Shown piece by piece: positions 42,453 through 50,675 of a DNA stretch of 64,000 bases; within the stretch, counting starts at the first letter, position 1; each line of letters begins with the position of its first letter. A program made the translations under genes and the position numbers. Source of the stretch: Streptomyces globisporus (GTDB lineage: Bacteria; Actinomycetota; Actinomycetes; Streptomycetales; Streptomycetaceae); the NCBI GenBank assembly GCA_014649555.1, contig BMTG01000003.1:186001-250000 (forward strand). Reading direction: 5' to 3'. The notes under the pieces were generated by a model. The model was not told where the DNA came from. It saw only the letters and a list, made by a program, of their open reading frames with translations, and ran no database searches.

Positions 42453-43345
42453 GCAGCGAAGCCCGCGAGTGGGTGTGGGAGCACAGCTTCGCCCGGGGGG
42501 CCGCGCGCCTGGTCCTGCTGTCGATCGCCGACCGGGTGGCCGACGACCAGTGCATCTCCTGGGCCTCGCTGTCCAGCCTGGCCAAGCGCACGCGCGCCTC
42601 GGTCTCCACGGTGCGCGAAGCCGTCGAGCGCCTGGTCCTCGCCGAGGAGCTGGAACAGCTCGACGACCTCGTCGGCCCGCAGCGCAGCACGGTCTACCGC
42701 CTGCCCCTCGCCGCCGAGGCCCTCGTACAGGCCCGGCACGAACAGCAGCAGGAGGACGGCGAGACGGCGGTCGCCGACGCGCCCTCCGGGCCTGCGACGC
42801 TCCGGCTCTCGGCTCTGCGGCGGTACGGGATCCACCCGCGTGAGGTGCCGGAATCCCCCGCGAGGGTCCGGAAACCGGCAGTACCGGCCACCGGCAGGCC
42901 ACGACGGAAACCGGCACCCCGGCGTACCGGCCACCGGCACAGCGATGTACCGGCCACCGGCATACAGAACCGTAGTGAACCTGATTTGAACCGGAGGTAC
43001 AGCAGTAGTGGTGCTGCCGTCACCTCCGCTGCCGAGTGGCGGGTCGACCCCGCCACCCACGCCTGGATCCGCCAGCAGGGACACCTCGACCGCCTCGGCG
43101 AGCAGGGCCTCCAGGCGGCCGACGCGAAGTGGCGCGCCCACCGCGCCGACTTCCAGCCGAGGCCGGCGGACGCCTGGGCTGCCGACTGGAAGTCCTGGGT
43201 CGCCCGAGAACACGCTCCCAGCCGCCCGAACCTCCACGCCGCACCCGGCAGGAACGGCGCCTCGCCTGGCGGGATGACGCGGGCCGAAGCCCACACCGCC
43301 GCCCTTCTCGCCGCCCTCGACGAGCCGACCGGAACGGAGGGCTGA
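42449..43345 (+). CDS. Winged-helix (replication/partition-like) protein of the mobile module
   Basis: A 298-residue protein. Residues 1-85 form a winged helix of the kind seen in phage and plasmid replication starters (GAARLVLLSIADRVAD, ISWASLSSLAKRTRAS, STVREAVERLVLAEEL). The middle is a Pro/Arg-rich linker containing a repeated PATG peptide, encoded by three exact 16-bp DNA repeats. The last 110 residues include EWRVDPATHAWIRQQG and DWKSWVAREH. No clear polymerase, primase or helicase motif is present, so it could be an initiator, partition or regulatory protein. It begins inside the preceding small gene and is followed by a small zinc-motif protein, WhiB and transfer genes. Confidence 0.6.
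   Translation: MSSEAREWVWEHSFARGAARLVLLSIADRVADDQCISWASLSSLAKRTRASVSTVREAVERLVLAEELEQLDDLVGPQRSTVYRLPLAAEALVQARHEQQQEDGETAVADAPSGPATLRLSALRRYGIHPREVPESPARVRKPAVPATGRPRRKPAPRRTGHRHSDVPATGIQNRSEPDLNRRYSSSGAAVTSAAEWRVDPATHAWIRQQGHLDRLGEQGLQAADAKWRAHRADFQPRPADAWAADWKSWVAREHAPSRPNLHAAPGRNGASPGGMTRAEAHTAALLAALDEPTGTEG
42881..42962 (+). repeat. Three copies of a 16-bp direct repeat inside the winged-helix gene
   Basis: GTACCGGCCACCGGCA occurs exactly at 42881, 42924 and 42947 (copies 16 bp long, intervals 43 and 23 bp). Partial copies of ACCGGCA lie at 42874 and 42910. In protein they give a repeated Val/Pro-Ala-Thr-Gly. The spacing is not strictly periodic, but iterons of replication origins commonly lie in or next to initiator genes. 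Confidence 0.6.
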
Positions 43346-43347
43346 CC

Positions 43348-44061
43348 ATGGACCGCCGCGAAATCGCCGCCCTGCTGGCCTACATCGGCCGAATCGACCC
43401 CCGCACCATCCGCACCGAGAAGGGCGAAGCGGCCGACCAGCTCGCCCAGTGGCACGAACTCCTCGGCGACGTGCCGACCGCCACCCCGTACGGCTGGGAC
43501 GCCCTCGCCGCCGCCCGCCAGCACACCCGCACCTCGCCGTACCAGATCCAACCCGCTGACGTGGTGCAGCGCTGGGAGAAGTACCGGCGCGGCCGCCTGG
43601 CCCGGCACTCCGACCCGACGCCGTCCGTCGACCCGGACGACCAGGCCGCCTGGGCGAAGGAGCTGGTCGCGACCCGGCACGCAGTCGCTCATGGAACCCT
43701 GGAGCCGGCGCAGGCCCAGGCCATCGAAAGCGGTCGGGAGGAGATCAACCCGCGGTTGCAGGCCCGGCTGGACCAGGTCGGGTCCTGCATACCGCCCGCC
43801 GCCCGAGCAGCCCTCGCTCCCTACCGGCCCCGCCGCGCAGCCCGAGAGGCCGCTGTCGCCCAAGGGCTGCCCGACGCCCTGAGCGTGCGGTGCGCTTGGT
43901 GCCTGGCCCAGCCCGGCGAGTCCTGCCGTCGCCGCAGGATCGGCCCCGACGGCGGAGCTCGCGGAACCGCCCCCTGCGCCACGCACCCCAGCCGCCTCGA
44001 TCTCGCCACCGCCCAGCAGGCACAGCTCACCGAGCAGACCCAGCAGCCTGCCCTCGCCTGA
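43348..44061 (+). CDS. Hypothetical protein with C-terminal zinc-finger-like motif
   Basis: A 237-residue protein two nt after the winged-helix gene. The N-terminal half (residues 1-110) is helical with REIAALLAYIGRIDPR and WDALAAARQHTRTSPYQIQPADVV, a pattern seen in phage and mobile-element proteins. Near residue 180 it has CAWCLAQPGESCRRR followed by His residues, a CX2C...C...H zinc-finger-like motif that is frequent in actinobacterial mobile-element proteins. Function is unknown; a DNA- or RNA-binding accessory to replication is possible. Confidence 0.6.
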   Translation: MDRREIAALLAYIGRIDPRTIRTEKGEAADQLAQWHELLGDVPTATPYGWDALAAARQHTRTSPYQIQPADVVQRWEKYRRGRLARHSDPTPSVDPDDQAAWAKELVATRHAVAHGTLEPAQAQAIESGREEINPRLQARLDQVGSCIPPAARAALAPYRPRRAAREAAVAQGLPDALSVRCAWCLAQPGESCRRRRIGPDGGARGTAPCATHPSRLDLATAQQAQLTEQTQQPALA

Positions 44062-44224
44062 CCGGCATCCCCATCACGTGCACCCCGTCCACTGCACGGC
44101 CGCCTGCACACCACCGTCCCGCACCTACTGCGGCGCACGCCTCCGCGCCGCAGTAGGCACCCGACGCCGCACCCGCCGAGCACCGCGTCCGCCGGTCGGT
44201 GCGGCAGCACATCGGAGACCCAAC

Positions 44225-44857
44225 TTGCGCCACATCACCACCCACGATGCCCCGGCCACCGGCCTGCGCGGCATCGGAGACACCAGTTGGCAAACCCGCG
44301 GCACCTGCCACGGCATGGACACCGAGGACGCCGAGGCCGTCTACTTCCCCGGCCCCCGGGACTACGAGGACATCGCGGAAGCGAAGGAGCTGTGCGGCTG
44401 GTGCCCGGTACGGCGGGACTGCCTCGACTTCGCCCTGGAGAACGGTCTCAAGGAGGGCATCTGGGGCGGCCTCACGAAAGCCGAGCGTGCACCTCTGCAC
44501 AAGAACCTGCACGAGCGGCGCGATTACCGGCGCGTGGTCGCCTTCTTCCAGGGGCGCGACGTGCACCTGACCGAGGCCGAGCGGCAGATCGTCATCGACC
44601 ACGCCTACGTACGCGGCTGGCTGCCCGACCGGCTCGCCGTTGCCCTGCGGATCAGCCGCACCCATGCCCGTGACCTGCTCCGACAGTCGGCCACCAAGGT
44701 CCTCGACCGCGACCGCACCTACGGCGTGCCGCAGCCCAAGAAGAAGCGCAAGAAGATCGCTCCGGCCACGGCCGTGCCCGCGCCCAGGCCGAAGCCCGGC
44801 ACTCGTCTGGCGGCGCCGCCGGCCCCGGCGTCCGCCCCTCTCGGAAAGGCCGCATGA
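44225..44857 (+). CDS. WhiB-like iron-sulfur regulator with C-terminal extension
   Basis: A 210-residue Wbl protein. The four cluster cysteines are TCHGMD at about residue 29, then CGWC and RRDC near 58-68 (CGWCPVRRDCLDFAL), followed by the beta-turn motif GIWGGLT. Typical Wbl proteins have 80-130 residues; this one has a further 120 residues with a second HTH-like part (LAVALRISRTHARDLL) and a basic Lys-rich tail, as in Wbl proteins of actinophages and plasmids. TTG 44225 is chosen as GGAGAC precedes it and no other start fits the family length. It overlaps the DUF2637 gene by 4 nt. Confidence 0.82.
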   Translation: MRHITTHDAPATGLRGIGDTSWQTRGTCHGMDTEDAEAVYFPGPRDYEDIAEAKELCGWCPVRRDCLDFALENGLKEGIWGGLTKAERAPLHKNLHERRDYRRVVAFFQGRDVHLTEAERQIVIDHAYVRGWLPDRLAVALRISRTHARDLLRQSATKVLDRDRTYGVPQPKKKRKKIAPATAVPAPRPKPGTRLAAPPAPASAPLGKAA

Positions 44858-46197
44858 CCTCCCCCTCCGCACACCCCGCCGTCGCGCCCATCGGGTTGTG
44901 GGACCGGCTCGCCATCGTGGTCCTCGGCCTCGCCGGATGCGCCCTGAGCTACGACGCGCTCCAGCAGATGGCCGTCGCGATCCACATCCGCGGATTCCTG
45001 ACCTACCTCTTCCCCCTCGTGGTCGACGGCTTCATCGCCTACGGGGTACGCGCCCTGCTCGTCCTCTCCGAGGCTCCGCTGCGGGCCCGGCTCTACATCT
45101 GGGTCCTCTTCGGTACGGCCACCGCGGCAAGCATCTGGGCCAACTCCCTGCACGCGGTCCGCCTCAACCAACAGACCGCCCACACCACCGGCCTGCGCCT
45201 GGGCGACACGGTCGTCGCCATCCTGTCCACCCTGGCCCCGCTCGCCCTGGCCGGCGCGGTCCACCTGTACATCCTCATCACCCGCCACCACCCCGGTGCC
45301 GAAGACGCGGGGGCAACCACAGCGTCGGAATCCGGGGAGCAGAACACGGACCAAGGGCCCTGCTCCGCCCCAGCAGCGGACCGGACCCGCCCTGCGGACC
45401 ATCCAGGAGGCAGTGAGGACCACGCGCGCGGACCAGCACCGGAGGCTGGTCCACCGAGCGTGGACCACCCCGAACCGCAGTGTCAGGACCCTGCGCGGAC
45501 CACGGACCATGACACCGGGTCCGTCCCGGCGGACCACGAGGATCCGGCTGCGGACCACCGGAGCGACTCGGCCTCACAGCAGGCTGCCGGCCAGGACGCG
45601 GCAGCTGCGGACCAGCAGACCGGTGATGGTCCGCACGACATCGAGAACTATGGCCAGACCGGGAAAACCCCAGGTCAATCCGCTGATAGCTTCCATGGTC
45701 CGGTGGAGCACGCCCGAGCGGACCAGGGGCGTGGACCGGCCCAGGATCTTGACCCGGCGAGCACGGACCAGGCTGCCCCGGCAGACCGGACGCCGGACCG
45801 CGAGCACCCTCGGACCACGGACCGGCCCGCCGAACCCGCCGCCGCGGACCAGGACGCCCCGAGCCTCACGGACCAGGACGCGGACGGTCCGGCGGACCAG
45901 GACGAGGACGATTCCTCGGGCGGACCGCAGGGGGCTGCGACCACGGACCACGAGACCTCGCCCGAGCCGCGGACCACGTCTGCGGACCAGAGCGACGAGG
46001 TCCCATGGGAGGTGAAGGTCGAGGTGGCCCGCAAGGCGGCTCTGGAGGCGGGTCGTATGACGCGCCGGGCCATACGACCGCACCTTCGGCGCCACAACAT
46101 CACCATCAGCAACCAGGGATTCCGCAAGCTCCAGGCTCAGCTGTACGCAGACCCCGGGCTCGCGCACCTGCCCCGAGACACAAGGAGGGTGCGATGA
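44854..46197 (+). CDS. DUF2637 (SpdB-like) membrane protein with a repeat-rich C-terminus
   Basis: A 447-residue protein. The first 150 residues hold four membrane helices (LAIVVLGLAGCALSYDAL, TYLFPLVVDGFIAYGV, IWVLFGTATAASIWA and ILSTLAPLALAGAVHLYIL), the DUF2637 pattern of Streptomyces plasmid-spread proteins. Residues 160-390 are a low-complexity tail dominated by Ala/Thr/Asp-His-Gln units such as ADQ, ADH and TDQ, which come from a GGACCA DNA repeat. The final 55 residues (KVEVARKAALEAGRMTRRAI) are a charged helix, perhaps DNA-binding. Its place among mobilisation genes supports a role in plasmid transfer or intramycelial spread. Confidence 0.75.
   Translation: MTSPSAHPAVAPIGLWDRLAIVVLGLAGCALSYDALQQMAVAIHIRGFLTYLFPLVVDGFIAYGVRALLVLSEAPLRARLYIWVLFGTATAASIWANSLHAVRLNQQTAHTTGLRLGDTVVAILSTLAPLALAGAVHLYILITRHHPGAEDAGATTASESGEQNTDQGPCSAPAADRTRPADHPGGSEDHARGPAPEAGPPSVDHPEPQCQDPARTTDHDTGSVPADHEDPAADHRSDSASQQAAGQDAAAADQQTGDGPHDIENYGQTGKTPGQSADSFHGPVEHARADQGRGPAQDLDPASTDQAAPADRTPDREHPRTTDRPAEPAAADQDAPSLTDQDADGPADQDEDDSSGGPQGAATTDHETSPEPRTTSADQSDEVPWEVKVEVARKAALEAGRMTRRAIRPHLRRHNITISNQGFRKLQAQLYADPGLAHLPRDTRRVR
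45346..45985 (+). repeat. Array of about nineteen GGACCA motifs
   Basis: The core GGACCA, most often as GCGGACCAG or ACGGACCAC, occurs about nineteen times in 640 bp within the DUF2637 gene, with additional GGACCG variants and a few inverted TGGTCC copies. All copies within the frame encode Asp-His or Asp-Gln. Spacing is irregular (6 to more than 100 bp). Short repeats bound by transfer proteins (clt loci) are known near Streptomyces transfer genes. Confidence 0.65.
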
Positions 46198-46385
46198 AGA
46201 CCTGCCGCCGGTTCAGCACCGTTCGCGCGGAGTTCGAGCGGGAGATCAGCTTCATGCTGGCCCACTCCCAGCGGTACGAGGGCAGGCCCTCGGCGAAGTC
46301 CAGCGCGAAGCGGGCCACCTCCACGAAACAACAGATGGCCCGCGCGCTCGCCACCCACGTCGGTCGCTGCCCCGAATGCGGCTGA
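46194..46385 (+). CDS. Small basic protein of the mobile module
   Basis: A 63-residue protein with AAGGAGG seven nt before ATG 46194. It is basic and helical (STVRAEFEREISFMLAHSQRY, AKSSAKRATSTKQQMARAL) and ends with HVGRCPECG, a single CX2C pair. It overlaps the DUF2637 gene by 4 nt. No family is recognised; its size and charge fit a DNA-binding accessory of the transfer apparatus. Confidence 0.6.
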   Translation: MKTCRRFSTVRAEFEREISFMLAHSQRYEGRPSAKSSAKRATSTKQQMARALATHVGRCPECG

Positions 46386-46470
46386 CCTGGCAAAACCCCA
46401 GCTCACTGCCCCTATCCACTTTGGTGGTCCGGCATCGTGCCGGGCCACCGCACCACTTAGGAAATCCGCC

Positions 46471-46656
46471 GTGAATCCGCCTTCCCTTCGGTCATCCGAG
46501 CCCACCGTCCCCGAGGCCGGCGCCTGGGCGGACGTCTTGGTCCGCCGACGGCTCCTGCACGTCGCCGTCCAGATCCTGAGGGGACCGGCAGGCTTCCTCG
46601 CGCTGACCGCGTCCATCCAGCACCGAATCCGCTCCACGAGGCCCGAATACCGATGA
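46471..46656 (+). CDS. Small protein upstream of mobC
   Basis: A 61-residue frame starting with GTG 46471 and ending 4 nt inside the mobC start (ATGA). It reads NPPSLRSSEPTVPEAGAW at the start and has a helix WADVLVRRRLLHVAVQIL. The ribosome site is weak (GGAAATCC). No family is recognised. The overlap with mobC is the main support. Confidence 0.45.
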   Translation: MNPPSLRSSEPTVPEAGAWADVLVRRRLLHVAVQILRGPAGFLALTASIQHRIRSTRPEYR

Positions 46657-47270
46657 CGAACGCTCCCGAGAACAGCACCGCCCCGGCGCCAACCCCCGAC
46701 ATCAACTCGGTCCCAGGTCGAGCAAGATGGAGGTTCGGACACTCCCCCGGCGGGGGAGCGTCCGAACCAGACCCCGCCCCTGGGGTGGCGGGGCCCGACC
46801 GGCACCAGGGGGCGCCGGTCGGGAAGGCTGCGACCGAGGGCGGATCGCAGCCGGAAACCGCCCGAACGGGGCGGTCGAGGGGGCGAGCGCGTCCGCGCGA
46901 CAAGAAGCAGCGTCGCGCACACAGCGTCCGCCTCAACCCGTCCGAACTCGCCCTCATCCAGGGCGGAGCAGACGCCGCCGGTATGAGCGTGGCGGGCTTC
47001 CTCGCCTACTCCGGGCTAGCCATGGCCCGTAACCGGTCCCGTACCGCCGTCGCCATCGCCACTGAACAGGACGTGCTCACGGAACTGTTCGCGATGCGGC
47101 GGCAGCTCGGCTGGGCCGGCAGCAACCTCAACCAAGCGGCCAAGATCCTCAACTCCGGTGGTGACGTTCCCCACCTGGCCCAGGTGATGGCCGATGTGCA
47201 CCGGGCGGCCGACGCGGTGAGGTCGGCCGCCGACAAGGTGGCCAACCGACAGTCGGACGAGGCACCTTGA
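46653..47270 (+). CDS. mobC: MobC-like relaxosome protein
   Basis: A 205-residue protein. The first 80 residues are low-complexity and encoded by a hairpin-rich stretch. The body has a ribbon-helix-helix start HSVRLNPSELALIQGGADAAGMSVAGFL, shown here as HSVRLNPSELALI and GMSVAGFLAYSG, then the MobC signature LGWAGSNLNQAAKILNSGG (core GSNLNQAAK). MobC assists the relaxase in opening oriT. It ends with TTGA, sharing bases with the relaxase start. Translation could begin downstream of the hairpins, in which case the oriT would be intergenic. Confidence 0.8.
   Translation: MTNAPENSTAPAPTPDINSVPGRARWRFGHSPGGGASEPDPAPGVAGPDRHQGAPVGKAATEGGSQPETARTGRSRGRARPRDKKQRRAHSVRLNPSELALIQGGADAAGMSVAGFLAYSGLAMARNRSRTAVAIATEQDVLTELFAMRRQLGWAGSNLNQAAKILNSGGDVPHLAQVMADVHRAADAVRSAADKVANRQSDEAP
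46733..46875 (+). repeat. Candidate oriT: cluster of four inverted repeats
   Basis: Four hairpins in 143 bp. First, 46733-46767: GTTCGGAC-A-CTCCCCC, loop GGC, and complement with one mismatch. Second, 46772-46793: CCCCGCC / GGCGGGG. Third, 46794-46823: CCCGACCGGC / GCCGGTCGGG, perfect. Fourth, 46857-46875: ACCGCCC / GGGCGGT. They lie at the 5' end of mobC, immediately before the relaxase gene, the normal place for a transfer origin. Confidence 0.6.
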
Positions 47271-48994
47271 TTCCACAGATCCACAAGCAGGGCAGCCGCA
47301 CCTTGGGTCTGCTGTACTACCTCTACGGCAAGGGAACTCACGAAGAACATATCGACCCGCATCTCGTGGCCTCCTTCGACGGCATGTCGCCCGACCCCGG
47401 CCGCGACATGACGGCCACCAAGGAAGACCTCGCGCAGCTGCTCAACCAGCCTCTCCATCTCCTCGCCGCGGACCAGCGCCCCGACAAACACGTGTGGCAC
47501 TGTTCGGTGCGGGCCGCGCCCGACGACCCGACCCTCAGCGACGAGCAATGGGCGGACATCGCGCGCCGCATCGTCGCCGCCACCGGCATCGACCCGGACG
47601 ACGGCGCGGGCTGCCGCTGGGCCGCCGTGCGCCACGCCGACGACCACATCCACATCGTCGCCACCCTCGTACGCGAAGACGGCCGCCGCCCCGACCACCA
47701 CCGATCCGGAAAACGGGCCCAGGCCGAAGCCCGGCTCATCGAGAAGGAACTCGGGCTCCACCAGGTCGCCCCCGGCGACGGCACCGCCGCACAGCGGCCC
47801 ACCAGCGCCGAACGGCACAAGGCGAAACGTCAGGGCCGCGAGCGCACCGCCCGCGAAACACTGCGCGAGACCGTGCGGCGGGCGGTGACGGGCGCGCTGA
47901 GCGACGAGGAGTTCTTCGCGCGGCTCGCCGCAGCGGGCCTGCTGATCCGCAAGCGCACCGCGCCCTCCGGCGACCTGCTCGGATACAAGGTCGCGCTGCA
48001 CGACGACCTCAACAAGGACGGCGAGCCGGTGTTCTACCCCGGCGCGCGCCTGGCCCCCGACCTGTCGCTACCCCGCATCCGGGAGCGCTGGTCCGGCGAC
48101 CCGGCCTCCGGCCAGGACGACACGGTCGTTACGAGGCCGAGCACCCCGGCCGCTGCCCGGCGGACCACTGCATCAGCGGCGTGGCAGGCCGTACTCGTCG
48201 TCGAGCACGGCGACGACGCCCTCGCCGCCGCCCACATCGCCGCCGCAGGCGAAGTCCTGGACGCCCTCGCAACCACGTCCGCCGCGCACACCCGCCGCGA
48301 ACTCCGCAACGCCGCAACGGCCTTCGAGCGCGCCTCCCGATCCCACGTACGCGCTGTACGGGGCCACGACCAGGCTCTGCGTCAGGCGGCACGCGACCTC
48401 GTCCACGGCGGCAACGCCCTGGGCCGGGGCGAGGACGGCGCGAGCACCGCGATGGCGATCGACATGCTCTACTTCCTGATCACCGTCGCCGCGCACTGGC
48501 ACGCACGGAAGGGACACGCACAGCAGGCGGAGGCCGCCGCCCGGGCCGCCGAACACCTGCGCGCCGCCTACCAGCCCGCCGCCGCCCAGCCCCTCGGCGC
48601 GCTCTACGCGCGAGGCCGGCGTCTGAGCAGGCCAGTGATCCAACGGCAGACCGCACTGCTGCGCGACATCCTGCCGAGCCTGGCCGAGCAGATCCTCGCC
48701 GAGCCCGGCTGGTACGCCCTGGCCGCGACCATCACCGAAGCCGAAGCCGCCGGCCACGACCCGGCCCTCCTCCTCTCCGACGCCGTGGAGCGCCGGGAAC
48801 TCGACACCGCAGACCAGGTCAGCGACGTCCTGGTGTGGCGACTGCGGCGGACGGCCGACCTGCCCGCCGACGCCTCCGCCTTGCCCGAGACGAGCACGGC
48901 AGGCGCCCGGACCACCACGCGCAGGCCCACAACCCGACCCTCCACACCAGGCAGACGTCCCAACGGGCAGGAGACACCGGGTAAGGCCCGATGA
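47267..48994 (+). CDS. Relaxase/mobilisation nuclease (MobA/VirD2-like)
   Basis: A 575-residue relaxase. The metal-binding motif RHADDHIHIVATLVR (HxDxxHxHI) lies at about residue 122, and GKGTHEEHIDPHLV near residue 25 is the usual upstream block of actinobacterial relaxases. No clear catalytic Tyr motif is assigned, though Tyr residues 17, 18 and 20 (LYYLYG) are candidates. The C-terminal 350 residues are helical and Ala/Arg-rich. The start is TTG 47267 overlapping the mobC stop. No VirB4 or coupling protein is visible, so the element is mobilisable rather than self-transmissible, unless it uses a TraB elsewhere. Confidence 0.82.
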   Translation: MIPQIHKQGSRTLGLLYYLYGKGTHEEHIDPHLVASFDGMSPDPGRDMTATKEDLAQLLNQPLHLLAADQRPDKHVWHCSVRAAPDDPTLSDEQWADIARRIVAATGIDPDDGAGCRWAAVRHADDHIHIVATLVREDGRRPDHHRSGKRAQAEARLIEKELGLHQVAPGDGTAAQRPTSAERHKAKRQGRERTARETLRETVRRAVTGALSDEEFFARLAAAGLLIRKRTAPSGDLLGYKVALHDDLNKDGEPVFYPGARLAPDLSLPRIRERWSGDPASGQDDTVVTRPSTPAAARRTTASAAWQAVLVVEHGDDALAAAHIAAAGEVLDALATTSAAHTRRELRNAATAFERASRSHVRAVRGHDQALRQAARDLVHGGNALGRGEDGASTAMAIDMLYFLITVAAHWHARKGHAQQAEAAARAAEHLRAAYQPAAAQPLGALYARGRRLSRPVIQRQTALLRDILPSLAEQILAEPGWYALAATITEAEAAGHDPALLLSDAVERRELDTADQVSDVLVWRLRRTADLPADASALPETSTAGARTTTRRPTTRPSTPGRRPNGQETPGKAR

Positions 48995-49135
48995 GCCCCG
49001 CCGTACGGCACCGGCGCACACCGTCGGCAGCACGGCGATACGGACGTCGGCGCTGTGGACTTTGTGAATTGAAACCGCCGAGGGCGTAGGGCACGATCAT
49101 CGAGCGAGTTGGACGAGGTAGAGGAGGACGCCAGG

Positions 49136-49579
49136 GTGTTTCACCGAATACGCCGCAGGGCCAAGGGACCGAGCGAGGCGCAGCGGCAGTTCGCCGAGAT
49201 GCACGCGCGGCTGGCGGACCAGGTTCCGCCGGGCTTCGGGGTGCCGACGACGGAGCTGCAGCACAGCGAGCCGGCCGCGGTGGTGGACGACTTCCTGCCG
49301 GCGGAGCTGCGGGTGCCGAGCCACGACCAGCTCGACGGCAGGATGATGCCGTGGAAGCAGCCGCTCGTCCTCGACGGCGAGATGGTCGCCTGCGCCGAGT
49401 GCGGCGAATACCGGGACTGGCTCATCCTCTCCACCCGCGATGAGATCTGGCTGCGCTGCCGGGCCGGTCACCAGCAGCAGGAGACCCGTCTCGACACCGC
49501 CTGGTACAACCGGCACGCTGGACCGGCGGACGCGACGCACGCCACGTTCGAGGACTGCCTGCGCCACCTCGGGCACTGA
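49136..49579 (+). CDS. Hypothetical protein with zinc-ribbon-like motif
   Basis: A 147-residue protein. GTG 49136 is chosen because GAGGAGGA lies seven nt upstream. Near residue 85 it has CAECGEYRDWLI and then EIWLRCRAGHQ, a CX2C...CX2H zinc-ribbon-like arrangement. The N-terminal part is charged. No family is recognised. It follows the relaxase after a 141-bp gap and is followed by a 16-bp GC palindrome at 49601-49616 that may end its transcript. Confidence 0.6.
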   Translation: MFHRIRRRAKGPSEAQRQFAEMHARLADQVPPGFGVPTTELQHSEPAAVVDDFLPAELRVPSHDQLDGRMMPWKQPLVLDGEMVACAECGEYRDWLILSTRDEIWLRCRAGHQQQETRLDTAWYNRHAGPADATHATFEDCLRHLGH

Positions 49580-49658
49580 CCACCACCCCTACGACCCCAC
49601 CGGGCCCGCGGGCCCGTACTGAACACCCGTCGTCTAGCACCAAGGGGTCAGTTCCGTC

Positions 49659-50345
49659 ATGCGCGTTCGCGTCGCCACCACCATCCTCGGCATCACCACC
49701 GCCCTCCTCGCCCTGCCCGCCTGCTCCACCGACACCGTCGGCACCGAGCCCGCCGCACCGCCGTCGGCCCGTACCGGGAAGCCGACGAGCAGCACCACCG
49801 TCCTCTCACCGGCCGCGCTGGAGTCGCGCCTGCTCGACGAGAACGATCTCGGCAGCGGCTACCTGCGCAAGCCGGAGCGCCCTGCCCAGCACGACGACGT
49901 CACCGTCATCGGCTGCCCGGCCCTGAACGAGCTGGGCGGCGGGGCCGCGATCGGCGGCAGCCTGTCCTTCCCGCGCAAGGCGAAGGTGTCCTTCACCTAC
50001 GGCAGCGGTTCCTCGGAGGTCTCGGAGGAGCTGTACAGCGCCAGCGCGACAGAGCTGTCCGACGGCATCGGCCGGATCTTCGAGGCGATGACCGGCTGCC
50101 CGGCCTATCAGGTCGTCGCGGGCGGCACTCCGATCGACATGGCCTCGCAGAAGCTGGCGTCGCCCGGCGGTCTCGGGGACGAGCAGTGGAGCCAGCTCCT
50201 GACTGCCTCCACCGCAGGGGGGAGCACCGTGGTCAAGCAGACCGCGATCCGCGCGGGCAGCCTGCTGCTGGTCGTCTCCGGCTCCCCCGCCCTCGTCGAC
50301 CGCCACCTCGACAAGGCTCTCGACAAGGCCACGGCAACGAGTTGA
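49659..50345 (+). CDS. Secreted lipoprotein
   Basis: A 228-residue lipoprotein. The signal peptide has a basic start (MRVRVATT), a hydrophobic stretch (ILGITTALLAL) and the lipobox LPAC, with Cys at about residue 22. The mature part begins with a Ser/Pro/Thr-rich linker and has a folded region with a probable disulfide pair (VIGCPALNEL and MTGCPAYQVV). It resembles the many Streptomyces sensor-domain-like lipoproteins of unknown function. It is monocistronic: two strong hairpins follow. Confidence 0.78.
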   Translation: MRVRVATTILGITTALLALPACSTDTVGTEPAAPPSARTGKPTSSTTVLSPAALESRLLDENDLGSGYLRKPERPAQHDDVTVIGCPALNELGGGAAIGGSLSFPRKAKVSFTYGSGSSEVSEELYSASATELSDGIGRIFEAMTGCPAYQVVAGGTPIDMASQKLASPGGLGDEQWSQLLTASTAGGSTVVKQTAIRAGSLLLVVSGSPALVDRHLDKALDKATATS

Positions 50346-50400
50346 GACGGAATTGCCCGCCTGGGCGTCGTTCAGCGCGAGCGACGCCCCACGCGGGTCA

Positions 50401-50428
50401 GCCCCGCAGTCCGTGAAGGCTGCGGGGC
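50401..50428 (+). terminator. Hairpin after the lipoprotein gene
   Basis: A perfect 9-bp stem GCCCCGCAG / CTGCGGGGC with a 10-nt loop, 56 nt after the stop codon. Confidence 0.55.
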
Positions 50429-50460
50429 CGTCGAGTCGCCGTGCCTGGCGCATGCGTGAA

Positions 50461-50490
50461 GCCCGGCCTCCCTGTACAGGGAGGCCGGGC
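50461..50490. terminator. Perfect 30-bp palindrome, likely bidirectional terminator
   Basis: GCCCGGCCTCCCTGT and its exact complement with no loop, followed by TT. It separates the lipoprotein gene from the IS110 region and would fold from either strand. Confidence 0.75.
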
Positions 50491-50591
50491 TTCGTTGGTG
50501 TCCGGCGAGGCGGACGGGACCGTGGGCGCCATTCCCACGTCGGGGCTCACGGCCCGGAGGTACCTTCGGGCGTACCACGGTCCGCCCGCCT

Positions 50592-50638
50592 CCCCCGCTC
50601 CGGCCGAGAGCGGGGGCCTTCACCGCCTGCGCGGTGAA
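50592..50638. repeat. Two adjacent hairpins flanking the 3' side of the IS110 gene
   Basis: CCCCCGCT / AGCGGGGG with a 9-nt loop (50592-50616) and, 2 nt later, TTCACCGC / GCGGTGAA with loop CTGC (50619-50638). Both stems are perfect. They lie 37-84 bp beyond the transposase stop codon, in the non-coding flank of the insertion sequence. Confidence 0.55.
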
Positions 50639-50675
50639 CGCCTCCGCCCTCGGACCAAGCGAGTACCTCACCGTG

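Noticed and set aside
49601-49616. 16-bp GC palindrome between two genes
   Set aside because: Could be a weak terminator, but such short GC palindromes are expected by chance at this base composition.
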